Assembly (NCBI RefSeq): GCF_003201775.1
Contig: NZ_QJJZ01000011.1
Location: forward strand, 1-64,000
DNA from: Arenibacter sp. ARW7G5Y1
GTDB taxonomy: Bacteria; Bacteroidota; Bacteroidia; Flavobacteriales; Flavobacteriaceae
Direction of reading: 5' to 3'
DNA length: 64,000 bases
In this document: one piece after another, positions 36,303-46,148 of the stretch
Position numbering within the stretch: the first letter of the stretch is position 1
Layout of the letters: each line of letters begins with the position of its first letter
The notes under the pieces: generated by a model
Told to the model about the DNA's origin: nothing
Seen by the model: the letters and a program-made list of their open reading frames with translations, nothing else
Database searches by the model: none
Position numbers and translations under genes: made by a program

Positions 36303-37871
36303 ATGGATTCAATGTTGGATACCTTTGCTAACCTACCTTGGTGGGCATGGGTAATCGTGTTTTTACTTTTAGTGGCGATCAGGGATATCTTTGTGCAGAA
36401 AGGGCACACTATTTCGCATAATTTCCCTATTGTAGGACATTTAAGGTATTGGTTGGAGAGTATTGGACCCGAAATGAGACAATATTTCGTTGCCAATAAC
36501 AGGGAAGAACTTCCTTTTAATCGTATAGAAAGAGGATGGATATATGCCTCGGCGAAGAAGGAAAATAATTACGAAGGCTTTGGTACGGACCGTGACATTT
36601 ATGCTCATCAACATATTTTTGTTAAGAACCAAATGATGGCCTATAAGCTACCGGGGAACCATCCTAATATTACCGATCCCTGCTTTTTGCCCTGTGCCAA
36701 AATCATTGGAGCTTACAATAAGCGTAAAAAACCATATAGACCGGCTTCTGTAATAAATGTCTCTGCCATGAGTTTTGGATCCTTATCCGCCGCAGCGGTC
36801 AATGCTATGAACATTGGTGTACGAAAGGCGGGGGCCTATCAGAATACCGGGGAAGGAGGACTCTCTCCATATCATAAACATGGTGGGGATGTTATATTCC
36901 ATTTTGGAACCGGTTATTTTGGGGTACGAAGTGAAGATGGAAATTTCTCCATGGATAAAATGAAGCAATTGGTTTTGGATAACCCCTGCATCAAGGCTAT
37001 TGAAATTAAAATCTCCCAGGGAGCAAAACCAGGTAAGGGCGGTGTACTGCCGGCTGCTAAAATCACCCATGAAATAAGTGAAATTAGAGGCGTTGTCATG
37101 GGCAAGGATGTATTGTCACCAGCTACCCATTCCGCTTTTAATTCCGTATCGGAACTAATGCAGTTAATAGAAGATATTGCGGAACAAACAGGCCTTCCTG
37201 TTGGTATAAAGGGTGCCATTGGCAAATTGGATCAATGGGAGGAACTGGCCAAGCTTATGAGCCAAACAGGAAAAGGCCCGGATTTTATCACTGTTGATGG
37301 TGGTGAAGGTGGTACGGGCGCTGCCCCGCCAAGCTTTGCGGACCATGTATCCCTACCATGGGTATACGGATTTGCCAGTCTGTATAAACTATTTAAAAAA
37401 TACGATCTTACCGAAAGAATAGTGTTCATTGGTAGTGGGAAATTGGGTTTCCCTGCAAAAGCAGCAATGGCATTTGCCATGGGTGTAGATTGCATAAATG
37501 TAGCTAGGGAAGCCATGATGAGTATTGGTTGTATTCAGGCGCAAATTTGTCATACGAATCGATGTCCAACAGGGATAGCTACCCAAAGTAAATGGTTGCA
37601 GGGCGGAATAAATGTGCCGTTGAAATCGGACAGATTATCCCAATACTTTAAAACCTTTAGAAAGGAATTTCTGGAAATAACCCATGCCTCCGGCTATGAA
37701 CACCCCTGTCAGTATACCATGGATGATATTCAGATAAATGTGGATGACAATGAGCTTAACAGGTCTTTCTCCTCAACTTATGGATATAATAAAGTTGTAG
37801 TGCCTTTTTCTGGTCTACAAGATCTTTATAATTGTCCTTATTTAGGAGGTAAAGAGTATATGCAAAAATAA
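36303..37871 (+). CDS. FMN-binding glutamate synthase family protein
   Basis: A 522-residue protein. One membrane helix (WWAWVIVFLLLVAI) precedes a glutamate-synthase central TIM barrel: 'VINVSAMSFGSLS', 'VDGGEGGTGAAP', and cysteines spaced C-x5-C-x4-C in 'CIQAQICHTNRC', which hold a 3Fe-4S cluster. It lacks the glutaminase domain, so it is not a full glutamate synthase. Its substrate is unknown. It would sit in the inner membrane with the barrel in the cytoplasm. The reading starts at 36303; ATG 36312 is an equally possible start. Confidence 0.9.
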   Translation: MDSMLDTFANLPWWAWVIVFLLLVAIRDIFVQKGHTISHNFPIVGHLRYWLESIGPEMRQYFVANNREELPFNRIERGWIYASAKKENNYEGFGTDRDIYAHQHIFVKNQMMAYKLPGNHPNITDPCFLPCAKIIGAYNKRKKPYRPASVINVSAMSFGSLSAAAVNAMNIGVRKAGAYQNTGEGGLSPYHKHGGDVIFHFGTGYFGVRSEDGNFSMDKMKQLVLDNPCIKAIEIKISQGAKPGKGGVLPAAKITHEISEIRGVVMGKDVLSPATHSAFNSVSELMQLIEDIAEQTGLPVGIKGAIGKLDQWEELAKLMSQTGKGPDFITVDGGEGGTGAAPPSFADHVSLPWVYGFASLYKLFKKYDLTERIVFIGSGKLGFPAKAAMAFAMGVDCINVAREAMMSIGCIQAQICHTNRCPTGIATQSKWLQGGINVPLKSDRLSQYFKTFRKEFLEITHASGYEHPCQYTMDDIQINVDDNELNRSFSSTYGYNKVVVPFSGLQDLYNCPYLGGKEYMQK

Positions 37872-37872
37872 G

Positions 37873-37905
37873 ATTGGCCCTTATTTAAATATAATCTTAA
37901 TTTTG
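37873..37905 (+). promoter_or_regulatory. Promoter of the second OmpA-like gene
   Basis: ATTG at 37873-37876, 21 bases, then TAATTTTG at 37898-37905, a full -7 match. The leader to the ATG at 37987 is about 75 bases. Confidence 0.55.
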
Positions 37906-37986
37906 CAAGTAAAATCAAATTGTATATCCTTGAAGGAAATCAACTAATAGGAATTACCCAAACATTCAAATAATTAAATATTATCT

Positions 37987-38790
37987 ATGAAAAGAATTTT
38001 TACCATTCTAGTTTTATTAATGTACATATCCGTTTCACAAGCACAAAGCAAAAAGGACCTTATCCTAGAAGTAGATGGCCTTAGATCCAAGCTAAGGGAG
38101 ACCGAAACTGCTCTGGCAGAATCCAAACGCGAGGAAAGAATTGCATCGGCCAAAGTAGAGTCGTACGAAGCACAAGTGAACGAACTCAAGGAAACCAATG
38201 CCAATCTATTAAAAAATCTAAATAGTTTTACGGAAGCCTCCAATAAGAGATCCGATCACATAAATAGTACCTTGGAAAGTCTTGTCCAAAAGGAAGCGCA
38301 ATTAAGGATCATCAATGATGCAATAAGCAGCCACGATTCCATAACACTAGCCGTTTTTACCCAATTTAAGCAGACATTGGGCAATGACCCCAAGATAACC
38401 GTTAGCAATGGTGCCGTAGCGGTGGTAATGGACAACAGTTATATTTTTGGAGAGAACTCCAAGAATTTCAAAGTACAGGAGAAGGCAGAGTCCATTATAG
38501 CTAAAATAGGTAATATTTTAAAAGCCAACCCTACAATGGATATTCAGATTGTAAGCAATAGCAACTTGGTGGAATCAAAGGATAATAAATTGAACAACTG
38601 GGAAATAGGAACGCAACAAGCTGCTGCTGTAGCCAGGCTCTTGGAAAACAAATATCAAATAGAGCCCAAGCGAATTATTGCTACGGGGAAATCGGAATTG
38701 GGACTATACAGTATTGAAACTGCTACTGAAATCATTGTACAACCAAGATTTTATGAATTCTTTAAATTGGTAAAGGAGAGCATGAAATAA
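37987..38790 (+). CDS. OmpA-like exported coiled-coil protein with altered peptidoglycan-binding residues
   Basis: A 267-residue protein with a signal peptide (LVLLMYISVSQAQ) but no lipobox. A coiled coil (about 25-115) precedes an OmpA-like domain that can be aligned along its length with the lipoprotein at 29845. At the two peptidoglycan-binding positions it has Glu206 for Asp and Gln211 for Arg ('NWEIGTQQA' against 'NWDLSVKRA'), and the Arg-rich 'NRRTRIVV' segment becomes 'ETATEIIV'. Also 'HTDTD' is replaced by 'NSNLV'. It probably no longer binds peptidoglycan in the known way. It ends in a strong terminator. Confidence 0.85.
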   Translation: MKRIFTILVLLMYISVSQAQSKKDLILEVDGLRSKLRETETALAESKREERIASAKVESYEAQVNELKETNANLLKNLNSFTEASNKRSDHINSTLESLVQKEAQLRIINDAISSHDSITLAVFTQFKQTLGNDPKITVSNGAVAVVMDNSYIFGENSKNFKVQEKAESIIAKIGNILKANPTMDIQIVSNSNLVESKDNKLNNWEIGTQQAAAVARLLENKYQIEPKRIIATGKSELGLYSIETATEIIVQPRFYEFFKLVKESMK

Positions 38791-38814
38791 GTCATTATAA
38801 ATACAAACAAATTT

Positions 38815-38841
38815 AAAAGCGCTACTAGGCGCTTTTTTTTT
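38815..38841 (+). terminator. Terminator of the second OmpA-like gene
   Basis: The stem AAAAGCGC with GCGCTTTT closes the 6-base loop TACTAG and is followed by nine T residues, 25 bases past the stop codon. Confidence 0.92.
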
Positions 38842-38955
38842 GACCTCGCCGGAATGGCCGAAATATAGTTTTGACAGGTAAAAATTGAAACCCATCATAA
38901 TTTTTAAGGGAATAAGCCGTTAATTAATCAACAAACCAAAAAACACCAATACAAA

Positions 38956-39474
38956 ATGAGTGGAGAGGAAATTTTTCAACTATTTGCCTATTTGTTGCCC
39001 GCGGTAGTAACCGGAGTAGTAGCTTTTTATTTTTTTAGACTGCATACTAGAAACGAAGAAGGAAGACGACGGTATCTTCTGCACAAGGACACTCAAAAAA
39101 ACACCCTGCCCATTAGGTTACAAGCCTATGAAAGAATGGCCCTGTTTCTGGAGCGAATTGCGATTCCCAGTTTGGTAGTTAGGGTTGGACCCAAAAACAG
39201 CAATAAAAACGATTATGAAAATTTGCTTATCAAAAGTATAGAAAATGAATTTGAGCATAATCTATCCCAGCAAATCTATATGACGGATGAATGTTGGAAT
39301 ATCATTAAAGCGGCAAAGAGTGCCACCATCCAAATGATCAGGAAGGCAGGTATGAGCGAATCCGATTCTGCAGACAAACTCCGTGAAGACATTCTTAATG
39401 AAACTATGGAAAAAAATTCTCCTTCGGCAACAGCATTGGCCTATGTGAAGAAGGAAATTGGGGAGTTGTGGTAA
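38956..39474 (+). CDS. Conserved hypothetical membrane-anchored protein (DUF7935-like)
   Basis: A 172-residue protein with one N-terminal membrane helix (LFAYLLPAVVTGVVAFYFF) and a helical, charged cytoplasmic domain ('LPIRLQAYERMALFLERI'). It resembles a Bacteroidota family of unknown function that I recall as DUF7935. The stop codon TAA directly abuts the stop codon of the convergent patatin gene. No function can be given. Confidence 0.75.
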   Translation: MSGEEIFQLFAYLLPAVVTGVVAFYFFRLHTRNEEGRRRYLLHKDTQKNTLPIRLQAYERMALFLERIAIPSLVVRVGPKNSNKNDYENLLIKSIENEFEHNLSQQIYMTDECWNIIKAAKSATIQMIRKAGMSESDSADKLREDILNETMEKNSPSATALAYVKKEIGELW

Positions 39475-40377
39475 TCAGGAATTACCCTCACCAAGACTGG
39501 AAAACTTTTCCTCGGCGTACTTATACCCTTGTTGCCACCATAGCGACATAAGTTTCTTATTAAAGACCAAGGAATTTTCTGTTAATTTAGTGGGGGTGTA
39601 ATATAAATTTAGTTGCACTCCATTATGTTTTGCAGCTAGTACCCCTTCAGAAATGTCGTGGTATTCTATTTGGTCCAATACAAAACCATAAATGCTCAAC
39701 ATTAGTGAGAATGGGTTTTTTCCCAAAACCTTGTTGTGCTCCATATTCTCGGACTCCAAGATAATGGCATCAATCTCTGTGGCCCCCCGTCTTATGGCTT
39801 CCCTTATGGGAACCACACATCCCAATCCGCCATCGCCGTATTCAAAGCCATCTTTTTTAACCAAGGACATGAAAGGAATGTAGTTGCAGGAAATCCAAAT
39901 CCAATCACAGAATTCATCATAGGAAAAATCCTTAATGGACTTATACTCGATCCTGCTTTTGGAAAGGTTGGAAACCGTCACGACCACATCTTTGTCACCA
40001 TTTTTTATCTTCAGGAATTCCCCTTCACTAAAATTTCTTTTAATGGTCCTTCTTAAGGCCTTGCTCTCCCCAAAAGTACGTTTGCTCTTAAGAAATTGGA
40101 GAATGGTGGTTAAAAAATTTATGGAGACATATTCCCTATTATCCTTTTTTCTTACTACAAAGGGATTAAGGCTAAAAATGGAATGCTGGCTAACATTGGT
40201 ATAAATATCGTATAACTTTCCAATCTGGTTTAAGGCCAATTGCGGAATTAGAAGACTACCTGTAGAGGTCCCAACCAAAATATCATATTCCCTTTTTTCT
40301 ACTTCCATCAGGTATTGGGCCACTCCCCCTGCAAAAGCACCTTTACTCCCTCCCCCACTAATTACAAGTGCTTTCAT
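39475..40377 (-). CDS. Patatin-like phospholipase (copy A)
   Basis: A 300-residue acyl hydrolase. The glycine-rich oxyanion loop is GGGSKG (8-13), the nucleophile Ser38 is in GTSTG, and the catalytic Asp182 is in DGG. This Ser-Asp dyad hydrolyses membrane lipids or acyl esters. No signal peptide is seen, so it is cytoplasmic or peripheral. It lies in register with copy B (40374) without gaps for at least 190 residues, so the two arose by tandem duplication. It overlaps copy B by 4 bases (ATGA), the third gene of an operon with an M1 aminopeptidase. Confidence 0.9.
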   Translation of the reverse strand: MKALVISGGGSKGAFAGGVAQYLMEVEKREYDILVGTSTGSLLIPQLALNQIGKLYDIYTNVSQHSIFSLNPFVVRKKDNREYVSINFLTTILQFLKSKRTFGESKALRRTIKRNFSEGEFLKIKNGDKDVVVTVSNLSKSRIEYKSIKDFSYDEFCDWIWISCNYIPFMSLVKKDGFEYGDGGLGCVVPIREAIRRGATEIDAIILESENMEHNKVLGKNPFSLMLSIYGFVLDQIEYHDISEGVLAAKHNGVQLNLYYTPTKLTENSLVFNKKLMSLWWQQGYKYAEEKFSSLGEGNS

Positions 40378-41285
40378 ACAATTCCAGTCTCAATTAGGTT
40401 GGTCTCAGCGTTTTTATGTTTGGCAAAATTAAATCCACTTTCCCACCACACTGTCATTTTTTCCTTTTCAAATATCAGCGAGTTGGTTGTGAGTACTGTG
40501 GGCGTATAATAGAAGTTGATAATTGCATCATTATGGTTGGCCACAAATTTGCCTATCCTAATGTTCTGTTGTTCTATCCTATCCAGCATAAAGGCAAACA
40601 TACTGGTAAGCAAGGAAAAGACATTCTTGGAGGGCATTCTATTTAATTGGGTTACCTCTGTTTGCAAAATTATGGCGTCTACCACCTTGGCACCCCTTCT
40701 AATAGCTTCTTCAATAGGAACCATACTCCCCAATCCGCCATCGGCATATTCACATCCATTCTTTTTCGCCAAGGACATAAATGGGGTGTAATTACAGGAA
40801 ACCCATATCCATTCACAAAATTCCTCATAAGTACAATCATTGATGGATTTATACTCTACCTGGTTCAGTGATAAATTGGAGACTGTTACCACGATATCCA
40901 ATGGACCATGCTTTAAACTCTCAAATTCCTCAATAGAAATTGTATTCTTTATCAATTGAAGTAAATTGTGGCTTTCGCCAAATGTCTTGCTCCCCCTGAA
41001 AAAATTTTTCATCACATTAATATGATGGATTCCGATAGTCTCAATGCCATATTTCTTTTTTATCACAAAGGGACAATTGCTAAAAATATTCTGTTGGCTC
41101 ACGGAAGTATAGACCTGCCTAATTTTTTCAATTTTTTTTAAGGCTAGATGGGAGATCAAGAGACTACCTGTAGATGTGCCCAAAAACAAATCGTAATTAT
41201 GGTTCAATTCCTGCATCAGGTATTGGGCCACGCCACCGGCGAATGCACCCTTACTACCACCACCAGAAATAACCATTGCTCTCAT
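40374..41285 (-). CDS. Patatin-like phospholipase (copy B)
   Basis: A 303-residue acyl hydrolase with the same dyad: GGGSKG at 8-13, Ser38 in GTSTG and Asp182 in DGG. It is the middle gene of a three-gene operon. Its ATG overlaps the stop of the upstream M1 aminopeptidase by 4 bases (ATGA), and its stop overlaps copy A by 4 bases, so translation is probably coupled. The two copies differ most in the middle and C-terminal regions, which may reflect different lipid substrates. No signal peptide is present. Confidence 0.9.
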   Translation of the reverse strand: MRAMVISGGGSKGAFAGGVAQYLMQELNHNYDLFLGTSTGSLLISHLALKKIEKIRQVYTSVSQQNIFSNCPFVIKKKYGIETIGIHHINVMKNFFRGSKTFGESHNLLQLIKNTISIEEFESLKHGPLDIVVTVSNLSLNQVEYKSINDCTYEEFCEWIWVSCNYTPFMSLAKKNGCEYADGGLGSMVPIEEAIRRGAKVVDAIILQTEVTQLNRMPSKNVFSLLTSMFAFMLDRIEQQNIRIGKFVANHNDAIINFYYTPTVLTTNSLIFEKEKMTVWWESGFNFAKHKNAETNLIETGIV

Positions 41286-43369
41286 TCCGAAATCAGTTTG
41301 TTGCTAATATAACGCAATTCTTCCTTATTAAATTTTACCTTCAACTTATCGAGCCTATCCCTATAATCCTTTTTTTCCAAAAGTTGATCCAATAATGTAC
41401 GGGCATATTTTTTAAACTGCCAAGAATGATGCTGGGTTGCATCCACAAGGTCCAGCAAATTGTTGTCCGAAAAACCGATCAATTGTTCCAAAAATTGAAA
41501 TGCCCCTTGCCGAACTTCGTTGGAGTACACAGGGGACGTATATCCACTTAATTCCATATAATACTCATTGGTGTCGTTGGGCTCATAATCCTTGGTAAGC
41601 AAGGCTAAGGTAAGCCATAATAAGCGAACGTTCCTATTGGAAAAGCCTACAATGTCTTTGGTCCTGTTCAAATAATTGGCCCTATCGTTAGGATAATTTA
41701 TCCATAGCTTGTAAAGCATCGCCTCTTTGGTAATATAGCTTTCATCCTCCAAAAGGGATTCATATTCCGATTTTAGTTCCAGGGGCAACTGCCCTACTGA
41801 GACTGCCAGTGCTTGCCGAACCATCACACTTTCACTCCGCAATACCTTCCTTATAAATTCTTGGGATAGGGATTTATAATAGGTCTTGATTATTCTAGCC
41901 TTTAATGCATCGGAATCTGTATTTTCCCAATACCGAGTAATAATGGTTTGGTTGTCCGTACGACTAATAGTCATATCTTTTTGAATTTCAAGAAAAGTCT
42001 TTACATCCTCCGATTCACTAATAAGGATTTTTTTGGCCTCATTAAAAGGAAAACCCTTATCAACCAACCATCTTTTTCTGAATACGGCCAAGTCATTGTG
42101 GGTTTCCCCCTCTATTTCCTCGATAAGGTTATCTATTGTTACATTCTTAAACCCGTACTTTTTTAAATACCGTTGAATTCCTTGCCTAAACCTTTTTTCC
42201 CCTATTTGCTCCCTTAGAACATGCAAGGCCCATGCTCCTTTTTCATAAAATGTTAAACTGCCCGCTTTGGGATCAACTAGGGCCTCTCCCATATTTTTAT
42301 TGGTTAGATCCTTTAATTGGATCGCGGTATCGTACAATTTCCAATAGTAATATTCTTCACCGAAGAGCTCTTTCTCGGCCAATAAGGCATAATAAGTTGC
42401 AAAACCTTCATGTAACCAGTGACTACTGCCATCCACTTCGGTAACCAAATTTCCGAACCACTGATGTGCCATTTCATGGGCATTTACATTTACATAGTTC
42501 CTGTCCTTAAATGCAGTGGAATCAATAATATAGCTATCCGAAAAAATGGTGGTTCCGGTATTTTCCATACCCGCGTATAAAAAATCCCTGACAGGAACCA
42601 GCTTATAATTCTGCCAAGGATATGGCACTCCTATCTCCTTTTCCAAAAAGTTAAATATGTCCGTAGTATGCCTATAGGTAGGTTCCACTTTTGCACTATC
42701 ACCTGGATAGAAATATAGGTTTATGGGTATCCCGGAATTGGATTCAACTTCTTTCTTATGGTAATCCCCTATGGCAAAAGCCAATAAATAGCTGCTCATC
42801 GGATTTTCCATATTAAAACTCCATTTTTTCAATCCGTCAAGTTCTTTGGTTGCAATCAAGGTACCATTGGCTATTACTTCGTATTTCTTATCAAAGCTGA
42901 TATCCAGATCATATTCCACCTTTTCGGTCATATCATCAAAACTGGGAAGCCAGTGACTGGTATATTTACCTTGGCCTTGCGTCCAAACCTGTTCGTTGCC
43001 CGGCAAGTGGTCCTTCCATCCCAAAAAATAGACCGTTTGCCTGGGATGTGCAGAATATATAATGCTTAGACTATAGGTTTTATTAGCTTTAAGACGTTTA
43101 TGGATTACTATTTTTTTGCCATTATTGGTGGACTTAACTTTTTTATTATTGAGTTTGACCTCTATTATATTTAGATTTTGGGCATCAAGAAAAACAGTAT
43201 CCGCTTTTTGTAGGACGTTCATTAGGTAGGTTACAGATCCCGATATGTTTTCGTTAATGGGGTCTACTTTTATATCTACTTTTCCTTGTATAAAATCTAC
43301 TTTCTCCTGATGCTGGGCAGAGATAATAAGGGATATCAGAAAAAGAAGAGCAAAAAAGGAATATTTCAT
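41282..43369 (-). CDS. M1 family aminopeptidase, exported
   Basis: A 695-residue zinc aminopeptidase. A signal peptide (MKYSFFALLFLISLIISAQ) begins at the ATG 43369; the longer ORF to 43405 precedes it and covers the promoter. The substrate-binding GMEN is at 267-270, the zinc site HEMAH at 298-302 with Glu321 (WLHEGFATY). It removes N-terminal residues from peptides outside the cytoplasm. It is the first gene of the operon with two patatins. Unlike the M1-like protein at 21097, all catalytic residues are present. Confidence 0.93.
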   Translation of the reverse strand: MKYSFFALLFLISLIISAQHQEKVDFIQGKVDIKVDPINENISGSVTYLMNVLQKADTVFLDAQNLNIIEVKLNNKKVKSTNNGKKIVIHKRLKANKTYSLSIIYSAHPRQTVYFLGWKDHLPGNEQVWTQGQGKYTSHWLPSFDDMTEKVEYDLDISFDKKYEVIANGTLIATKELDGLKKWSFNMENPMSSYLLAFAIGDYHKKEVESNSGIPINLYFYPGDSAKVEPTYRHTTDIFNFLEKEIGVPYPWQNYKLVPVRDFLYAGMENTGTTIFSDSYIIDSTAFKDRNYVNVNAHEMAHQWFGNLVTEVDGSSHWLHEGFATYYALLAEKELFGEEYYYWKLYDTAIQLKDLTNKNMGEALVDPKAGSLTFYEKGAWALHVLREQIGEKRFRQGIQRYLKKYGFKNVTIDNLIEEIEGETHNDLAVFRKRWLVDKGFPFNEAKKILISESEDVKTFLEIQKDMTISRTDNQTIITRYWENTDSDALKARIIKTYYKSLSQEFIRKVLRSESVMVRQALAVSVGQLPLELKSEYESLLEDESYITKEAMLYKLWINYPNDRANYLNRTKDIVGFSNRNVRLLWLTLALLTKDYEPNDTNEYYMELSGYTSPVYSNEVRQGAFQFLEQLIGFSDNNLLDLVDATQHHSWQFKKYARTLLDQLLEKKDYRDRLDKLKVKFNKEELRYISNKLISE

Positions 43370-43373
43370 ACTG

Positions 43374-43405
43374 TAAATATAGGTTCTTGTTACGGGTATT
43401 TTCAA
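43374..43405 (-). promoter_or_regulatory. Promoter of the M1-patatin operon
   Basis: On the minus strand TTG (43405-43403) is followed 21 bases later by TATATTTA (43381-43374), one mismatch from the -7 consensus. Only 4 bases then separate it from the ATG at 43369, so the message would be nearly leaderless. This supports the shorter start. Confidence 0.5.
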
Positions 43406-44031
43406 TTAAACTCCTTCAACCATCGATGTTTACAAAATAGGAAAAAATAGTTGTTGAACCCAAAAGTCGATTGCAGTCTTTTGTGTATGGTTTGGATATA
43501 AATAGTAACCAAAACCTCTTGGACAATACAATGGGGAGCATCCCCGTTGCCACAATTCTTTTTTTGATATGCCCTACTGCCTTTGGTATAGAAGGGCTAT
43601 AGATGTTTCTAATTACCAATGCACTATTGGTCAGTAAGCTCGTTATGAACTTCAGATCTGGATGGGTATAGGATCTTGGCATGAATCGAAAATTTTGCCT
43701 AAAATATAAAAACTATGGATTCTTTTTTTAAAACAAATTGTTTACACTTCCCAAGAAATAAAAATATAACATCTGGCCGATATAGAACATCGTGTGGAAA
43801 AATGTATGGGTATCATTTACAGTAATTGGTATTTGTTTGGATGAAAAAACACGATTGGACCAAGGATGGATTACTTTTGCTATGGTGGGCCTATAATAAT
43901 AAACCCTTACTTGCAGTTGTTCAACGGAACTGCTATTTTAGTCTGGTCAAAAATAGCATCAAAAAATCCGGTCGTCCCTACTTGTTTATTAACCATTGTT
44001 AGTAGGGCTTCCAATAATCAGGTTTATTCCA
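43406..44031. other. 626-bp stretch without a convincing gene
   Basis: It lies between the divergent M1 operon and recG. An 88-codon ORF on the minus strand (43416-43682) has no recognisable family, signal or codon pattern and is not accepted as a gene. I see no terminator, RNA gene or repeat. It may be a decayed gene or a long intergenic region. Confidence 0.5.
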
Positions 44032-46131
44032 ATGAATTCCAATGTACTACAAACGCCCATTGTCTATCTAAAAGGCGTTGGTCCCAACCGCGCTGAGACT
44101 TTACGATCGGAACTTGGAATACAAACTTATCAGGATTTAATCAATCTTTTTCCAAATCGCTATATTGATAAAACACAATACTATAAAATTGGCCAATTAC
44201 AGCGAACCAGTTCGGATGTTCAAATTATTGGGAAGATAGTCAACATTAAAACGGTTGAACAGAAAAAAGGAAAACGATTGGTGGCCAAATTTATGGATGA
44301 AACGGGGGAAATGGAACTCGTTTGGTTCCGGGGCCAAAAATGGATCAGGGAAAACCTCAAGTTAAACATCCCATATGTTATATTCGGAAAGGTAAATTGG
44401 TTCAATGGCACCTTCTCCATGCCCCATCCGGAAATGGAATTGTTGGAAGACCATGAGAAGGGTTTGAAAGTCTATATGCAACCCGTTTATCCTTCCACCG
44501 AAAAACTGACCAACAAGGGGGTAACCAATAGGGTGACCAATAAGCTTATTCAACAATTATTTTTGGAGACCAAGGGACGGTTTAAGGAAACCCTATCCCC
44601 TGGCCTAATCAATGAATTAAGCCTTATTTCCAAAGGGGAGGCACTTTTTAATATTCACTTTCCAAAGAGTCAGGAATTATTGGCCAAGGCACAATTTCGT
44701 TTGAAGTTTGAGGAATTATTTTATATACAATTACAACTAATTTCTAAAAACTTATTGCATAAACAGAAAATAAAAGGATTTAATTTTGACAAGGTCGGAA
44801 CCCTATTCAAAACTTTTTATGAGCGTCATTTGCCATTTGAACTTACCAATGCGCAGAAGAGGGTAATTAAGGAGATTAGGGCAGATTTGGGCAGTAACGC
44901 CCAAATGAATAGATTACTTCAGGGAGATGTAGGGTCGGGCAAAACTATTGTGGCCCTTATGACTATGTTACTCGCCATAGATAACGGCTACCAAGCCTGT
45001 TTAATGGCCCCTACGGAAATTTTGGCCAACCAGCACTTTATGGGCATAAAGGACCTTTTAGGAGATATTGGCGTGAATATTGCCCTTCTAACCGGGTCGG
45101 TTAAAAAATCGGCACGTAGGGTAATTCATGAACAATTGGAAAATGGGGAGCTCCATATTCTAATCGGCACCCATGCCTTGTTGGAGGATAAGGTTGCCTA
45201 TAAAAATTTAGGTCTGGCAATTGTGGATGAGCAGCATAGATTTGGTGTTGCCCAACGCGCCAAGCTATGGCACAAGAACGATATTCCTCCCCATATTTTG
45301 GTAATGACAGCCACTCCTATTCCCAGGACCCTGGCAATGAGTTTATATGGCGATTTGGATATTTCTACCATAGACGAACTACCTCCTGGCCGTAAACCTA
45401 TAAAAACGGTACATAGGTACGATTCCAACCGCTTAAAAGTATTTCAATTTATAAGGGATGAAATTAAAAAGGGGCGTCAAGTATATGTGGTCTATCCCTT
45501 AATTCAGGAATCCGAGGCCTTGGACTATAAAGATCTTATGGATGGTTACGAGAGTATTGCAAGGGATTTTCCAATGCCCGATTTTCAAATTTCCATTGTA
45601 CATGGCAAAATGAAACCGGCTGACAAGGATTATGAAATGGAACGATTTGTAAAGGGGGAAACACAGATTATGGTCGCCACAACGGTCATAGAGGTAGGTG
45701 TTAATGTTCCCAACGCTTCGGTAATGATCATTGAAAGCGCGGAGCGCTTCGGTTTGTCGCAACTACACCAATTACGGGGACGGGTTGGTCGAGGAGCCGA
45801 CCAAAGTTTTTGTATTTTAATGACAGGACACAAACTATCTTCCGATTCAAAAACTAGATTAGAGACCATGGTCAGTACCAATGACGGATTTCAAATTGCC
45901 GAAGTGGATTTAAAGCTACGTGGCCCCGGGGATTTAATGGGAACACAACAAAGTGGTGTGCTAAACCTTAAGATAGCCGATATTATCAAGGACAACGATA
46001 TTTTAAAAACGGCAAGATACCATGCATTAAAAGTATTAAAGGAAGATATTACCTTACAAAAGTTTCCCATTATACTTCATGCCTATACGGAATTGGTGAA
46101 GTATAAAAATATTTGGAATTATATTAGTTGA
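44032..46131 (+). CDS. recG: ATP-dependent DNA helicase RecG
   Basis: A 699-residue helicase from the ATG at 44032; the ORF can be extended 36 bases to a TTG. The wedge domain begins 'YLKGVGPNRAETLRSELGI', followed by Walker A 'LLQGDVGSGKT', 'LAIVDEQHRFG' (DEQH box), 'VMTATPIPRT', 'VATTVIEVGVNVPNA' and 'QLHQLRGRVGRG', the complete RecG motif set. RecG regresses stalled forks and branch-migrates recombination intermediates. It is single-copy and not tied to an operon. It ends 17 bases from a convergent exported protein gene. Confidence 0.96.
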   Translation: MNSNVLQTPIVYLKGVGPNRAETLRSELGIQTYQDLINLFPNRYIDKTQYYKIGQLQRTSSDVQIIGKIVNIKTVEQKKGKRLVAKFMDETGEMELVWFRGQKWIRENLKLNIPYVIFGKVNWFNGTFSMPHPEMELLEDHEKGLKVYMQPVYPSTEKLTNKGVTNRVTNKLIQQLFLETKGRFKETLSPGLINELSLISKGEALFNIHFPKSQELLAKAQFRLKFEELFYIQLQLISKNLLHKQKIKGFNFDKVGTLFKTFYERHLPFELTNAQKRVIKEIRADLGSNAQMNRLLQGDVGSGKTIVALMTMLLAIDNGYQACLMAPTEILANQHFMGIKDLLGDIGVNIALLTGSVKKSARRVIHEQLENGELHILIGTHALLEDKVAYKNLGLAIVDEQHRFGVAQRAKLWHKNDIPPHILVMTATPIPRTLAMSLYGDLDISTIDELPPGRKPIKTVHRYDSNRLKVFQFIRDEIKKGRQVYVVYPLIQESEALDYKDLMDGYESIARDFPMPDFQISIVHGKMKPADKDYEMERFVKGETQIMVATTVIEVGVNVPNASVMIIESAERFGLSQLHQLRGRVGRGADQSFCILMTGHKLSSDSKTRLETMVSTNDGFQIAEVDLKLRGPGDLMGTQQSGVLNLKIADIIKDNDILKTARYHALKVLKEDITLQKFPIILHAYTELVKYKNIWNYIS

Positions 46132-46148
46132 GATTGTAAAGGAATTGG

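Noticed and set aside
39475-41285. Defence system (CBASS-like) suggested by patatin effectors
   Set aside because: No nucleotide cyclase or CD-NTase-like gene is nearby; the operon partner is an exported aminopeptidase.
43416-43682. 88-codon minus-strand ORF in the gap before recG
   Set aside because: No recognisable family, no signal peptide, no promoter or partner. The gap may simply be intergenic.
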